From: UBA2779 sp965232165
GTDB lineage: Bacteria > Spirochaetota > Spirochaetia > DSM-2461
Length of the DNA: 64,000 nucleotides
Reading direction: 5' to 3'
NCBI GenBank assembly: GCA_965232165.1
Contig: CBDDOY010000001.1
Span: forward strand, 2,057,360-2,121,359
In this document: piece after piece, positions 1 to 8,938 of the stretch
Numbering within the stretch: the stretch's first letter is position 1
How the letters are laid out: each line of letters begins with the position of its first letter
Made by a program: the position numbers and the translations under genes
The notes under the pieces: model-generated
Seen by the model: the letters and a program-made list of their open reading frames with translations, nothing else
The model's database searches: none
What the model was told of the DNA's origin: nothing

Positions 1-740
1 TTGATTGTATCACGGGAAAGCTTCAAGTGCTGGTGCGCCGCATCCGCCATAAATTCGGCATCAAAAGGGTTTATCCCATATATCAGAGCCATCATATTCA
101 CAACCCGTTGATAATCGAGTGAATGAACATCGGAATAGAACCCTTTTGTATCATGGGCACCTCTAAAAAACCCATTTAGTTCTTGACTCGCACTTTTCCG
201 CCGCTACTGCGTCGTCAAAATGCTCACGTAGCTTAAGCTACGCTTGAGCTTCTGCCGCCTTGTATCGACAAAAAATTTCTTCGTCAATTTCCTAAAGCTG
301 TTTCTTAGAGGTGCCCTCATGTAGTTGTATCGTTCCCTCATCATCAGGGCCTTGTTTCGTCTTTTCTCTTGCTTCTTCTATAGTATAGGAGGTCTGCAAT
401 AGGCCCAGGTAAAAGAAGATGGGGGAGGTGTGAAGCATATCGATCAGATTTTCCGCATCATGCTCCAGTAATTCTACCATGAGTATCAGAGAAAGCTGAT
501 CGGCAACGTCCTCTTCCTTGCCATGAATTGCAGCCGGTATATATCTATAAATGCATGGCCAAGTTCATGAATCAATATGTATACGAGGCTGTCTATCAAC
601 ACCTCTTCAGACTCATTTACGGCATTCATGCCTGTCCTATTCAAAGAAGAAAAAATGTAATCCATTATTTCATAGGAATGGCTATGTTTTTGGAAACTGG
701 ATCATGAAATGCCGTGTTCCCATTGATCTGGTGTTTCTCT
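1..740 (-). pseudogene. Decayed DUF4344-type putative zinc metallopeptidase, interrupted by a MITE
   Basis: Read on the minus strand in pieces, this encodes a protein with the zinc-protease motif HELGHAFIDIY, then GKEEDVADQLSLIL, and after a gap HSLDYQRVVNMMALIYG. That order matches my memory of DUF4344 putative metallopeptidases. The frame is broken at least twice (near 550, in an ATATATA run, and near 680, between the IAIP and YEIMDYI parts) and by a 162-bp insertion at 155-316. Removing the insertion and one copy of its 4-bp target duplication rejoins the frame exactly (TIQLH to DTKGFYSDV). The 3' end lies beyond position 1. The 5' end is lost at an insertion-sequence-like remnant near 741. 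It is not functional as written. Sequencing error could explain single shifts but not the insertion. Confidence 0.72.
155..316. repeat. MITE-A copy 1 (162 bp, TSD TCAT)
   Basis: Begins GGGCACCTCTAAAAAA and ends with the near-complement TTAGAGGTGCCC. It is flanked by TCAT at 151-154 and 317-320. The interior has no coding capacity. Family members occur at 6095, 11493, 32891 and 36197, with partial copies elsewhere. It sits inside the DUF4344 pseudogene. Confidence 0.88.
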
Positions 741-810
741 CCTGCCACGGCATGCTCCCACCTCCAAGGTGTTACCATGCTCGGCTAAAAGTGTTACCTA
801 TGTCTTGACC
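741..810. mobile_element. Probable insertion-sequence end remnant
   Basis: Two spaced copies of GTGTTACC followed by ATG-like sequence occur at 769 and 791, and the stretch ends in TGTCTTGACC. Such doubled motifs are familiar to me from the terminal regions of IS481-like elements. No transposase is present. It marks the place where the 5' end of the metallopeptidase pseudogene is lost. Family assignment is from memory. Confidence 0.4.
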
Positions 811-831
811 CATCCCGCAATTCTCCCCTCT

Positions 832-903
832 CCCGGCGATTGAGCCGGGGGGCAGCCGGATTAAGGCATTGGAGCGAAAAGCCCGACCCGAGGGGGCGCG
901 CCC
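832..903 (-). repeat. GC-rich dispersed repeat B, copy 1 (partial)
   Basis: The reverse complement reads GGGTCGGGCTTTTCGCTCC then AATGCC, followed by a CCCCCCGGCTCAATCGCC segment. The same block is found more completely at 5511-5628 and 35400-35519. This copy lacks the GCGGCATTTCCGCTGC tail. The remainder of 904-1117 shows nothing I can identify apart from the start region of the next operon. Confidence 0.7.
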
Positions 904-1117
904 ATGTCTTAATTTCGGACTACGGTCCACTATGTCATGTGAGGTTTTTCTTCTTCAATGCTGAGAAATGAAGCTGTGGCTGAGCTTGAATAAACACATG
1001 TTCCTCAGAGCGGGTTGTTTTTTAATCCTCTTACACAGTTTCTGAGTGCTGCATTAAGTTTTGAACAGGGTTAAGCATCCCCAATCTTTCTTCCGATAAT
1101 TAGTATGAGGAAAAGTG

Positions 1118-1504
1118 ATGCGTATCGGTTCCATTACAGGGCCAATGTCTACTATGCAGTTGAATCAGATATACAATTCTGGAAACAGGGTATTTGTGCC
1201 GGTTAGGCCGTCTCAAGCGATTGTCGCTCAGTATAAGTATATCGCCGGTACGCCTGCCGCAAAGGGTCAGAAGACAGTGCCGTTAACTCGGATTCATATA
1301 CTGAACAGCCTCATTGATAATCTGAATAAAGCCAGCGACAAAGCGGTTCTTTCCTCCCGTCTTGATTTCTCTCAAGTAGATTCCGAGGCTTTGATCAATC
1401 AGTATGCGGCCGAACTCCATCGGGCCATATCGGCTGCTCCCGATGTATTTGGTACGTTCGGCGGCACATCAAATATCGGTATTCTGTTTCAAGTCAGTGC
1501 CTGA
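1118..1504 (+). CDS. Conserved-looking small protein of unknown function
   Basis: I do not recognise this 128-residue protein. It starts MRIGSITGPMSTMQL and has no signal peptide or membrane segment. The middle and C-terminal half are predicted mostly helical and alternate polar and apolar residues, and the end is rich in Gly, Thr and Ser. ATG at 1118 is preferred over GTG at 1115 because GAGG lies seven bases upstream of the ATG. It is the first gene of a tight three-gene operon, nine bases ahead of the OmpA-domain gene, so a role connected with the envelope is possible but not shown. Confidence 0.7.
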   Translation: MRIGSITGPMSTMQLNQIYNSGNRVFVPVRPSQAIVAQYKYIAGTPAAKGQKTVPLTRIHILNSLIDNLNKASDKAVLSSRLDFSQVDSEALINQYAAELHRAISAAPDVFGTFGGTSNIGILFQVSA

Positions 1505-1512
1505 TTCCCTGC

Positions 1513-2724
1513 ATGGCTATCAGGAAAATCAAACTCTCACAGATCCTTTTATTGTGCCTGATGTTTATCCGTGTGCACGGACATGCCCAGGTCTTTTTTC
1601 AATACAGGCATGAGACGGGTGACAAATGGCATTTGACGAGTATTGTCGATGAGGAGGTGCTCTATGACGGCGAACACTACCATCGAGTGGAAATTCTTAA
1701 CAAGGTTGCGGTGGAGGTTGTCAAGGGCAATGGCCGTGACGGACTCTTAAAGGCCCAGTATCAGATAGCGGAAAAGCAAATTGGAAAAGACTTCTACAAT
1801 TGGAACAAGGAGTATGAAGTCCTCTATGCCCGTGACTCACGAGGCCGTGTTTCCCAGCTTGAAAAAGACCCTCCCGTTCCAGCGGTTCGGAATGTTCCGG
1901 TCTATCCGGAAGAAGCCGTCTCAGTTTCTCATACCTGGGAGGAACGTGGCCAGGAATGCTTCGACCTCAAACCCTCTTTTGGGATTTCGGAGATAATCGT
2001 GATTGAATTTCTTGCGGCTTATAAGTATGAGGGCCCGGAAATCATTGATGGACTTGACACTGAAAAGGTTTCAATTACTTATGCCTATGAATGGGCGCCT
2101 GATTCGCATCTGTTCAGACGCTTGCAGAAGTATCAGATCTATCCTGTCGGCATCGTTGGAAATTTTGAGCAGTTTGTCTATTGGGATGTCATCGCCGGAA
2201 AGAACTATGCGGAGGAAGGCATGTTTTCCTATTCCTATACCATGAGTGATGGCCATGTTTACACATTTAGAGGGGCAACCCGAGGCCGCTCCGTATATAT
2301 TAAGAATTTAGATAAGGAAAACATTGTCAGGGAAGCTGAAACCTTGGATGATGTTGACGCAGCCATTACTGATGACGGTGTCCGTATTACCCTTGAAAAC
2401 ATCCTCTTCATACCTGACAGCGCCGATTTTCTGCCAGGAGAGGATTCCAAACTCTCTAAGATTGCAGGTCTTCTAAGAGGAATTCCCCATAGAGATCTTC
2501 TCATCGTCGGCCATACGGCCTCTGTCAGCCCCCATCATACCGGTCAGAAACTCTCTGAGGAAAGGGCCGGGGCCGTCGCCCAGTACCTTGTCGATGCCGG
2601 AGTGCGGAAATCGACGCAAATAATCACAAAAGGTATGGGAGATCGTCAGCCTCTTGCATATAATGATACTGAAGAGGGTCGAAAGAAGAATCGCCGAGTC
2701 GAAATCATTATTATGGAGAATTGA
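1513..2724 (+). CDS. OmpA-domain envelope protein
   Basis: This 403-residue protein has a basic then hydrophobic signal peptide (about residues 1-25, ending in HGHA). A long central region of unknown fold (about 30-285) follows, then a C-terminal OmpA/MotB-like peptidoglycan-binding domain (about 295-403). The domain shows the family pattern: an ILFIPDSADFLP start, then LIVGHTASV, then LSEERAGAVAQYLVDAG, ending GRKKNRRVEI. The domain binds the peptidoglycan peptide stem in its family, so the protein probably tethers the outer membrane or periplasm to the cell wall. Its stop codon directly abuts the ATG of the next gene (TGAATG), which implies translational coupling. Confidence 0.88.
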   Translation: MAIRKIKLSQILLLCLMFIRVHGHAQVFFQYRHETGDKWHLTSIVDEEVLYDGEHYHRVEILNKVAVEVVKGNGRDGLLKAQYQIAEKQIGKDFYNWNKEYEVLYARDSRGRVSQLEKDPPVPAVRNVPVYPEEAVSVSHTWEERGQECFDLKPSFGISEIIVIEFLAAYKYEGPEIIDGLDTEKVSITYAYEWAPDSHLFRRLQKYQIYPVGIVGNFEQFVYWDVIAGKNYAEEGMFSYSYTMSDGHVYTFRGATRGRSVYIKNLDKENIVREAETLDDVDAAITDDGVRITLENILFIPDSADFLPGEDSKLSKIAGLLRGIPHRDLLIVGHTASVSPHHTGQKLSEERAGAVAQYLVDAGVRKSTQIITKGMGDRQPLAYNDTEEGRKKNRRVEIIIMEN

Positions 2725-3855
2725 ATGGTAAATCTGCAAATGCTGGAAGCTCAAATCAATAAGAGAAACAGCGCCATTGTCAAGGAGAAGGATCGTGAGT
2801 TGACAATGCTGGCCCGATTAGGTCGGGCTGTTCATAGTTCGGGTGGCGGAGACGGACTGGATTCCCACGTACTCAATGCCGTTCTGAACATTCAGAATGA
2901 CGGTCGTGAACTCGAAGATTCGCTGCGTCGCCTTCTGGAAATAGAAGAGCAGGGCATTGCCGTCACTGATGAGATTAAGAAATTAAATGTAGAACTCCGC
3001 AATCTCAATAATAAGACGCAAGACTGTATGGAAGCACTGGCTCGCAGTGCCTGGAGTTCTTGGAAATCCGGCAAAGAGAGCATCAATGGTTTGGAGGACG
3101 CATTGGATGAACTCATCAGGGCCGATGAGCATCTCAATAGCGTTGAAGATGCCGTATCCCGCAACGAAAGGCTCGTTGGAAACTTGGGAGGGGCCATTTT
3201 GTCTAAGGGGAGGGCCTTGTTTTTAGCCGGCCGCCGCCGAACCGCCGCTTCTTCTATTGATAGATTGTGGCGGTCGGTCGGTAATGAAATCTACTCCGCA
3301 GTTGACGGAAAAGGATTTCAAGGCACCAGTGTCGAGGCTGCGTTTGAAGCCATAGCCAAAATTGATGCCAGGAAGCAGGAAATAGAGAAGAATCTGTTAG
3401 CATTTGCTGCTACTAAGGAAGGCCTTGAGGCTGATGTAGAGAACATGCCGGGGAAGGGAAGCCTGAATAAACGTGTTTCCTGGATTAGAAAGGCCATTAA
3501 TGAAGGCGCTGCGGCACTGGAGAACGCATTCAGAGACTTGGGCGCAGCATGGCTGGAATCTGAAGAGAAAGAGGCATTGAGTCCTGATGTCGATAAGTAC
3601 AGACGCGAATGTATTGCTGTTCGCGAGCAGCTACAGAATTTCGAGACTGAAATACATATCTTTGAATCGCATTGTAAACTCCTGGAGTTGGAATCGGATC
3701 GGGATAAACAGGAAATTGTCGTCGGCAACCTGGAGGCGAAGGTGAAGAAATTACAGAGCCAGTTCAAGGACGCAAAGAAGGCTATGACGGATTCGGTGAA
3801 GAAGATTGACAAACTCAAAGAATCCCTGTCTCCGCTTCCTGAAATACTGGATTAG
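2725..3855 (+). CDS. Coiled-coil protein of unknown function
   Basis: A 376-residue protein, rich in Glu, Lys, Leu and Arg, with long stretches of heptad-like sequence (about 1-150, 215-270 and 290-370) and a basic, glycine-containing segment near 160-190. There is no signal peptide or membrane helix, so it is expected in the cytoplasm. The family is not recognisable; it looks like a structural or scaffolding protein. It is translationally coupled to the OmpA-domain gene upstream and is the last gene of that operon. Confidence 0.8.
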   Translation: MVNLQMLEAQINKRNSAIVKEKDRELTMLARLGRAVHSSGGGDGLDSHVLNAVLNIQNDGRELEDSLRRLLEIEEQGIAVTDEIKKLNVELRNLNNKTQDCMEALARSAWSSWKSGKESINGLEDALDELIRADEHLNSVEDAVSRNERLVGNLGGAILSKGRALFLAGRRRTAASSIDRLWRSVGNEIYSAVDGKGFQGTSVEAAFEAIAKIDARKQEIEKNLLAFAATKEGLEADVENMPGKGSLNKRVSWIRKAINEGAAALENAFRDLGAAWLESEEKEALSPDVDKYRRECIAVREQLQNFETEIHIFESHCKLLELESDRDKQEIVVGNLEAKVKKLQSQFKDAKKAMTDSVKKIDKLKESLSPLPEILD

Positions 3856-3900
3856 CCCGCCTCGGAGCCTGACGGACTTCATTCTTCTGGTCAGTCTCTG

Positions 3901-3985
3901 TTTTTTCCGGCTGCTTAGGCCGCCAAAATGCTTAGGCAAAGCCAAGCTGCGCTTGATTTCTTGCCGCCTTGTATCAGGAAGAATC
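3901..3985. repeat. Degenerate MITE-A remnant
   Basis: The order CCGCCAAAATGCTTAGGCAAAG, GCTTGATTTCTTGCCGCCTTGTATC parallels the interior of MITE-A copy 1 (CGTCAAAATGCTCACGTAG, GCTTGAGCTTCTGCCGCCTTGTATCG). The terminal inverted repeats are not recognisable. It lies between two convergent genes. Confidence 0.5.
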
Positions 3986-4046
3986 ATCAAAACAGCCTCA
4001 AGAACTCCAAAGTCCGGCAGATTTCTGGCTCTTGCCCACGAGGATT

Positions 4047-5366
4047 TCAGGTTTCCTTTATTCGGTTTCTGAGTTCCGTCGCCTTGCTGCATGCCTCTGT
4101 AAAAGTCAAACCGTTAAAGCTTTCCTTATGCAGCAGATCTTTGAGATTCACCGTACCCGCCGCCGCCTCTTCAGGCCCGACTATTAACGCAAGCGGTATG
4201 CCTTTCGCCGCGGCATATTTGAACTGGACAACGAGCTTTTTCGTCTCGGGATAGACTTCAGCCGATAGCCCTGTTGAGCGCAGACTGTGTGCATAGCCCT
4301 GGTATTTGGCGAGCAAATTCTCGTCTAGCATGATGACCAGCACATCGCTTGTCGAGGGATGAGTTTTCAGCTTCCCCAGTTCTGTGAGGCCGGTCATGAG
4401 CCGGTCCAGGCCTATTGACGCCCCGGCACCGCTTAGGGGCGTTTTCATAAACAAACCGGTAAGATTGCTGTAACGGCCGCCCGAGCACACCGATCCAAGC
4501 GACGGCAGGTCATTCAGGAAGGTTTCGAATACCAAGCCTGTGTAATAATCCAATCCACGAGATATGGAAGGATCCAACAGCAGGCGGAGTTGTCTCTCCT
4601 GGGCCGCATCCAGAATAGTGTTCATCCTTCGGCATATCTCATGGTCTTCTGAATGGGTTAGGGAAGCCATCTTCGCCAAGGTCTTCCTGTTGTCGGTCTC
4701 TGGTGTGATGAAATCCATGAGGGCTTCGGTATTTCGTGTGCCGACAATATCGCCAATCCGTCTTTCAACTTCCCTGGGGCCTATCTTGTTCTGCTTATCG
4801 ACAATGCGGAGCACCGAGGTGTATTGGTTTTCTATCTTCAGTTCTTTGAAGAGCCGATTGAAGAGACCTCGATGGCTGAAGCGGATTTGCACTTCTCCGG
4901 CGCCTATGGCCTCAAGGCTCGTGCCTATCATGAGCAGTATCTCCAGGTCTGACGATGGGCTGTCGGTTCCAACGATGTCGAAGTCACACTGAATGAATTC
5001 ACGGTAACGGCCTTTCTGAGTATTTTCACCTCGCCATGCCTTGCCGATATGATAGCGCTTGAATGGCATGTACAGCTCATCTTTATGGGCCGCTACGAAA
5101 CGGGCGAAGGGTACGGTGAGATCGAAGCGCAGGGCGACATCCCTGCCGCCGTGATCAATGAATCGGTAAGTTTGCTTATCCGTTTCGTCGCTGCCTTTGG
5201 ATAACAGTACTTCGGCGTATTCCAGTACAGGGGTGTCTATCGGAACATAACCGTAAGACTTGAAATGCTTCTCCAGGGCATGGATGAGATTGCGTCTAGA
5301 AATCTCCATATTGGGCAAGAAGTCTCTGAAGCCTTTGAGAACCTTGGGCTTGATGATATCGGGCAT
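4047..5366 (-). CDS. hisS: Histidyl-tRNA synthetase
   Basis: Charges tRNA-His with histidine in the cytoplasm. The 439-residue length is normal for the class II enzyme. The class II motifs are visible: KGFRDFLPN near the N-terminus, LRFDLTVPFARF at 79-90, motif 2 (WRGENTQKGRYREFIQCDFD) at 111-130, the histidine-specific SRGLDYYTG element and a C-terminal anticodon-binding domain ending in basic residues. The ATG is preceded by AGGAGG with good spacing (CTAGGAGGAACT). It is monocistronic, facing the OmpA operon, with a weak -10-like TATGAT about 40 bases upstream. Confidence 0.97.
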   Translation of the reverse strand: MPDIIKPKVLKGFRDFLPNMEISRRNLIHALEKHFKSYGYVPIDTPVLEYAEVLLSKGSDETDKQTYRFIDHGGRDVALRFDLTVPFARFVAAHKDELYMPFKRYHIGKAWRGENTQKGRYREFIQCDFDIVGTDSPSSDLEILLMIGTSLEAIGAGEVQIRFSHRGLFNRLFKELKIENQYTSVLRIVDKQNKIGPREVERRIGDIVGTRNTEALMDFITPETDNRKTLAKMASLTHSEDHEICRRMNTILDAAQERQLRLLLDPSISRGLDYYTGLVFETFLNDLPSLGSVCSGGRYSNLTGLFMKTPLSGAGASIGLDRLMTGLTELGKLKTHPSTSDVLVIMLDENLLAKYQGYAHSLRSTGLSAEVYPETKKLVVQFKYAAAKGIPLALIVGPEEAAAGTVNLKDLLHKESFNGLTFTEACSKATELRNRIKET

Positions 5367-5510
5367 AGTTCCTCCTAGGGGGGGTGGTAGTCAGAACTCA
5401 TCATAAAGCATTTTTCTTATAAGGGAATTACTGTCATCCCGCCTTCGGATGCAGGGTATTCCTTAGGGGCACCTCTTCCCGGTGTGGCCCATCTTCAGAT
5501 ATCAATATTT

Positions 5511-5628
5511 GGGCGCACCCCTTCGGGTCGGGCTTTTCGCTCCAATGCCTTATTCTGGCAGCCTGCCCCCCGGCTCATTGCCAATTGCCGGGGCAGCCAG
5601 CGGCATTTCCGCTGCAATCCCTTGCGCC
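5511..5628 (+). repeat. GC-rich dispersed repeat B, copy 2
   Basis: Runs from GGGCGCACCCC through GGGTCGGGCTTTTCGCTCC to AGCGGCATTTCCGCTGCAAT and CCCTTGCGC. It contains imperfect inverted segments (GGCTCATTGCC/GGCAGCC and AGCGGCATTTCCGCT). It matches the copies at 832-903 (inverted) and 35400-35519. It has no reading frame of its own and its origin is unknown. Confidence 0.75.
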
Positions 5629-6094
5629 TGTCATCGGGTTATTTGTTGGGCACAGCACATTCTGGAAACGGAGGGTATGAGTGTTGTCCTCTGCAAATAG
5701 ACTGCTATGACCTTTTGGGTGCTGAATTCAGAATTTCATCAGTGAAAAAAACAAGAAAACACTCGACACACCTTCTTCATATATGCTATACAATAAGAAA
5801 GAATGCAAAGCAGGTGTTAATACTGTAGAGTTTCTTCTAACAAAACAGATGAACGATGTATTTACCATATTGTCATCTGCTGCTGAGGCTCGGGAGCTTG
5901 TCCAATGTGCACAAACGCCTTACGAAATCTACTGTCTGCATTATCCATTACCACTTGGTGCGAAGTAAACCAGGTTCTATCCGTTCGATTGCAATGCATC
6001 TCAAAATTTTTGAATGAAAACCCCAAATGCCCGGGTTCATATCGAGTGCTGAATCAAATGTGAATCTATTCAATATCAAAGGATGTTATATAAA
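5629..6094. other. Intergenic stretch between hisS and ald
   Basis: No convincing gene. A 61-codon open frame on the plus strand (5783-5968) has no ribosome binding site and no family I recognise; it may be a remnant. The rest is AT-rich sequence leading into MITE-A at 6095. Confidence 0.5.
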
Positions 6095-6235
6095 AGGCTC
6101 CTCTAAAGAATCCATTCCGTTTTTGGCTTGCTCTTTTCCCTCGCTGCGGCGTTGCCAAAAAGCTCACGTAACCCAGTTGCGCTTGAATTCTTGAATAGCT
6201 GCGCCAGATTCCAAAAGCGGTTTTTAGAGATGCCC
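6095..6235. repeat. MITE-A copy 2 (141 bp)
   Basis: Ends AGGCTCCTCTAAAG and TTTAGAGATGCCC with near-identical 4-bp flanks (TAAA/CAAA). The interior resembles copy 4 (TTTTGGCTTGCTCTTTTCCC, AAAAAGCTCACGTAACCC). It lies about 100 bases upstream of ald and could influence its transcription. Confidence 0.8.
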
Positions 6236-6336
6236 CAAAGAAGTCGCTTTTGAGGTGCTTTTAGGTAAATAAGTAGAAGCGTGTTTGTTCTTTTTTTGAT
6301 GAGGATGCCTGTGATAAGGGTTTCTAGGAGAATTGA

Positions 6337-7452
6337 ATGATTGTCGGTTGTGCGAAAGAGATTAAAAGACATGAGTACCGAGTCGGCATGACCCCGTCTT
6401 GTGTGAAGAGCTACACCGCAGCAGGGCATAAGGTGTTCGTCGAGAAATCTGCCGGTTTGGGGGCAGGCTACGAGGATAACGAATACCAAGCTGCCGGAGC
6501 GGCTATCTGTGATTCCGCTGGGGAAATTTGGGAACGCTCCGATATGGTAGTCAAGGTGAAAGAACCTCAGCCCAATGAGTATCCCATGATGAAGGAAGGA
6601 TTGGTGTTATATACCTACCTTCATCTTGCGGCCGATGAAAAGCTTATAAAAGTGCTGATGGAACGCAAGGTTAAAGGTGTCGCCTATGAGACTGTGGAGT
6701 TGGATAACGGGCTGTTGCCTTTGTTGCGTCCTATGAGCGCTATTGCAGGACGAATGAGTATCCAGGAAGGTGCGTACTTCCTGGAGCGGCCGCATGGAGG
6801 CCGTGGTGTTCTTCTTGGCGGAATCCCTGGGGTGGAGAAGGGTAAGGTTGCTATCCTGGGAGGAGGCGTCGTCGGTACCGAAGCGGCCAAAATGGCCGTT
6901 GGATTAGGTGCTGATGTAACGGTGCTGGATGTCAATTTGGATCGGCTCACATATTTGGATGATGTCTTTTCCGGCCGGATTACAACATTGTATTCTAGCC
7001 AGGCGCATCGGGAAGAGGCTTTATCACAGAGTGATCTGGTTATTGGCGCGGTGTTAATTCATGGTGCCAAAGCGCCTCATCTTGTCACCAGAAAAGACTT
7101 AAAGACCATGAAGAAGGGATCTGTCATTGTGGATGTGGCAGTCGATCAGGGCGGCTGTGCCGAAATGACCCGGCCAACAACTCATGATGACCCTGTATTT
7201 GTCATTGATGATGTGGTGCATTACTGTGTTGCGAATATGCCGGGAGGCGTATCAAGGACTTCAACACAGGCGCTTACTTCAGCTACATTGGCATTTGGCA
7301 TGGAAATTGCTCGAAAGGGCCTTGAAAAAGCCAGTAGAGAGAATCAGGCTATTGCCAAGGGGCTCAATACTTATGGCGGACACCTCGTATACAACGCTGT
7401 GGCAAAGACTTTTAATTTGCCCTATAAACCTGTGTCCGAGGTTATTGAATAA
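6337..7452 (+). CDS. ald: Alanine dehydrogenase
   Basis: Catalyses NAD-dependent interconversion of L-alanine with pyruvate, ammonia and NADH. The 371 residues match the family length. Visible features are the N-terminal KEIKRHEYRVGMTP (substrate-binding region), the central Rossmann motif ILGGGVVGTEAAKMAVGLGA at about 168-187 and a typical C-terminal GGVSRTSTQALTSATL. AGGAG precedes the ATG by six bases. It is followed by an alanine transporter and alanine racemase in the same orientation, so the three genes form an alanine-use module. Confidence 0.96.
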   Translation: MIVGCAKEIKRHEYRVGMTPSCVKSYTAAGHKVFVEKSAGLGAGYEDNEYQAAGAAICDSAGEIWERSDMVVKVKEPQPNEYPMMKEGLVLYTYLHLAADEKLIKVLMERKVKGVAYETVELDNGLLPLLRPMSAIAGRMSIQEGAYFLERPHGGRGVLLGGIPGVEKGKVAILGGGVVGTEAAKMAVGLGADVTVLDVNLDRLTYLDDVFSGRITTLYSSQAHREEALSQSDLVIGAVLIHGAKAPHLVTRKDLKTMKKGSVIVDVAVDQGGCAEMTRPTTHDDPVFVIDDVVHYCVANMPGGVSRTSTQALTSATLAFGMEIARKGLEKASRENQAIAKGLNTYGGHLVYNAVAKTFNLPYKPVSEVIE

Positions 7453-7532
7453 GTTGAACGTTTATTCGTCGGCTGTGAAGTCGGCGGGTAACATGTATTT
7501 TTTCCTGACAAACATTTTATAGGAGGAATGTC

Positions 7533-8918
7533 ATGGAAGCGATTAACAATATCATTAACGATATTGTCGGTAAGATAGGCGGATTCGCTTGGGGACCGGT
7601 AATGATCATTTTGCTGTTTGCGACAGGTTTAGTGCTCACTGTCGTAACAAAGTTCGTTCAGTATCGAAAAATCGGGACAGCTTTTAAGCTATTGGCGAGC
7701 AAGTCTGAGGGAGACGGTGAAATCAGCCCGTTTGCCGCTCTTATGACTTCACTGTCGGCCACTATTGGCACCGGTAATATCGCGGGTGTCGCCACAGCCA
7801 TTGCCCTCGGCGGACCTGGAGCCGTCTTCTGGATGTGGGTTACAGCAGTCCTGGGCGGCGCCACGAAGTTCAGTGAGGCTGTGCTGGCGATTAAGTATCG
7901 TGTTACCGATGAGAAGGGCGAGCAGTCCGGCGGCCCCATGTACTATGCCAGTAAGGGCATGGAAGATAAATTCGGCGGAAACTGGAAGTGGCTAGGGTGG
8001 TTGTTTGCTTTATTTGCCTTTTTCGCATCAGTTGGTATCGGCAATATGGTTCAATCCAACAGTGTGGCCGCGTCCTTGGAACAATCCCTGGGCATTAGCC
8101 CGTGGATTACCGGCGCCGTCATGGCAGTCGCCGTAGCCCTCGTTCTTATCGGCGGAATCAAGAGCATAGCTCGTGTATCAGAAGCCATTGTTCCAATCAT
8201 GGCGACAGTCTATGTCATTGGCTCACTCATTATTCTGTTCACTAATGCTTCGAATCTTGGTATAGCCTTCAGTTGGATTTTCAGCAATGCATTTTCCGGT
8301 AAGGCGGTGAGCGGGGGATTGGTCGGCGCAGTAATCCGGTACGGTGTTGCACGTGGTATCTTCTCCAATGAAGCCGGGTTGGGCAGCACTCCAATTGCCC
8401 ATGCAGCAAGTCAAACCAACGATCCTGCAAGGCAGGGTTTGATAGCCAGCCTTGGTTCCTTTATTGATACCATCGTTATTTGTACGATGACGGCGTTGGT
8501 TATCTTAACCAGCGGTCTTATAACCATGCCTGACGGGGTTATGCAGGTTGCTGCTGACTCGAGCGGCGCTCAACTCAACGGCGCTCAACTCACTACGGCG
8601 GCGTACAGTACTCAATTTGCCGGATTTGGCGGTTTCATCGTTAGCTTTGGTCTAGTGTTCTTCGCCTTCTCCACACTGTTGACCTGGTATTTCTATGGAT
8701 TCAAATCCTTAGAGTTCCTGACAAACCGCAAAATCGCCGAATACTTCAAATGGATATGGGTTGCAGTGGCCTTTATTGGGGCATCGGTCAAATTGGCGTT
8801 TGTGTGGAACCTTTCCGATGCATTCAATGGATTGATGGCTATTCCGAACCTTATAGCGCTCATTGCGTTAAGCCCTGTTGTGTTCATGATCCTCAAGGAG
8901 TATGAGAAGAAGAATTAG
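7533..8918 (+). CDS. Sodium:alanine symporter (AGCS family)
   Basis: A 461-residue integral membrane protein with about ten to eleven hydrophobic segments. It carries AGCS-family signatures such as SLSATIGTGNIAGVATAIALGGPGA near residues 75-100 and GVARGIFSNEAGLGSTPIAHA near 272-292. It should import alanine (possibly glycine) with Na+ across the inner membrane. AGGAGG sits seven bases before the ATG. It lies 80 bases after ald and 20 bases before alr, consistent with one operon. Confidence 0.94.
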   Translation: MEAINNIINDIVGKIGGFAWGPVMIILLFATGLVLTVVTKFVQYRKIGTAFKLLASKSEGDGEISPFAALMTSLSATIGTGNIAGVATAIALGGPGAVFWMWVTAVLGGATKFSEAVLAIKYRVTDEKGEQSGGPMYYASKGMEDKFGGNWKWLGWLFALFAFFASVGIGNMVQSNSVAASLEQSLGISPWITGAVMAVAVALVLIGGIKSIARVSEAIVPIMATVYVIGSLIILFTNASNLGIAFSWIFSNAFSGKAVSGGLVGAVIRYGVARGIFSNEAGLGSTPIAHAASQTNDPARQGLIASLGSFIDTIVICTMTALVILTSGLITMPDGVMQVAADSSGAQLNGAQLTTAAYSTQFAGFGGFIVSFGLVFFAFSTLLTWYFYGFKSLEFLTNRKIAEYFKWIWVAVAFIGASVKLAFVWNLSDAFNGLMAIPNLIALIALSPVVFMILKEYEKKN

Positions 8919-8938
8919 TTCAGTTGGGAGCGGGATGC

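Noticed and set aside
5783..5968. 61-codon frame between hisS and ald
   Set aside because: No ribosome site, no recognisable family, and it lies in repeat-rich intergenic DNA; mentioned only as intergenic content.
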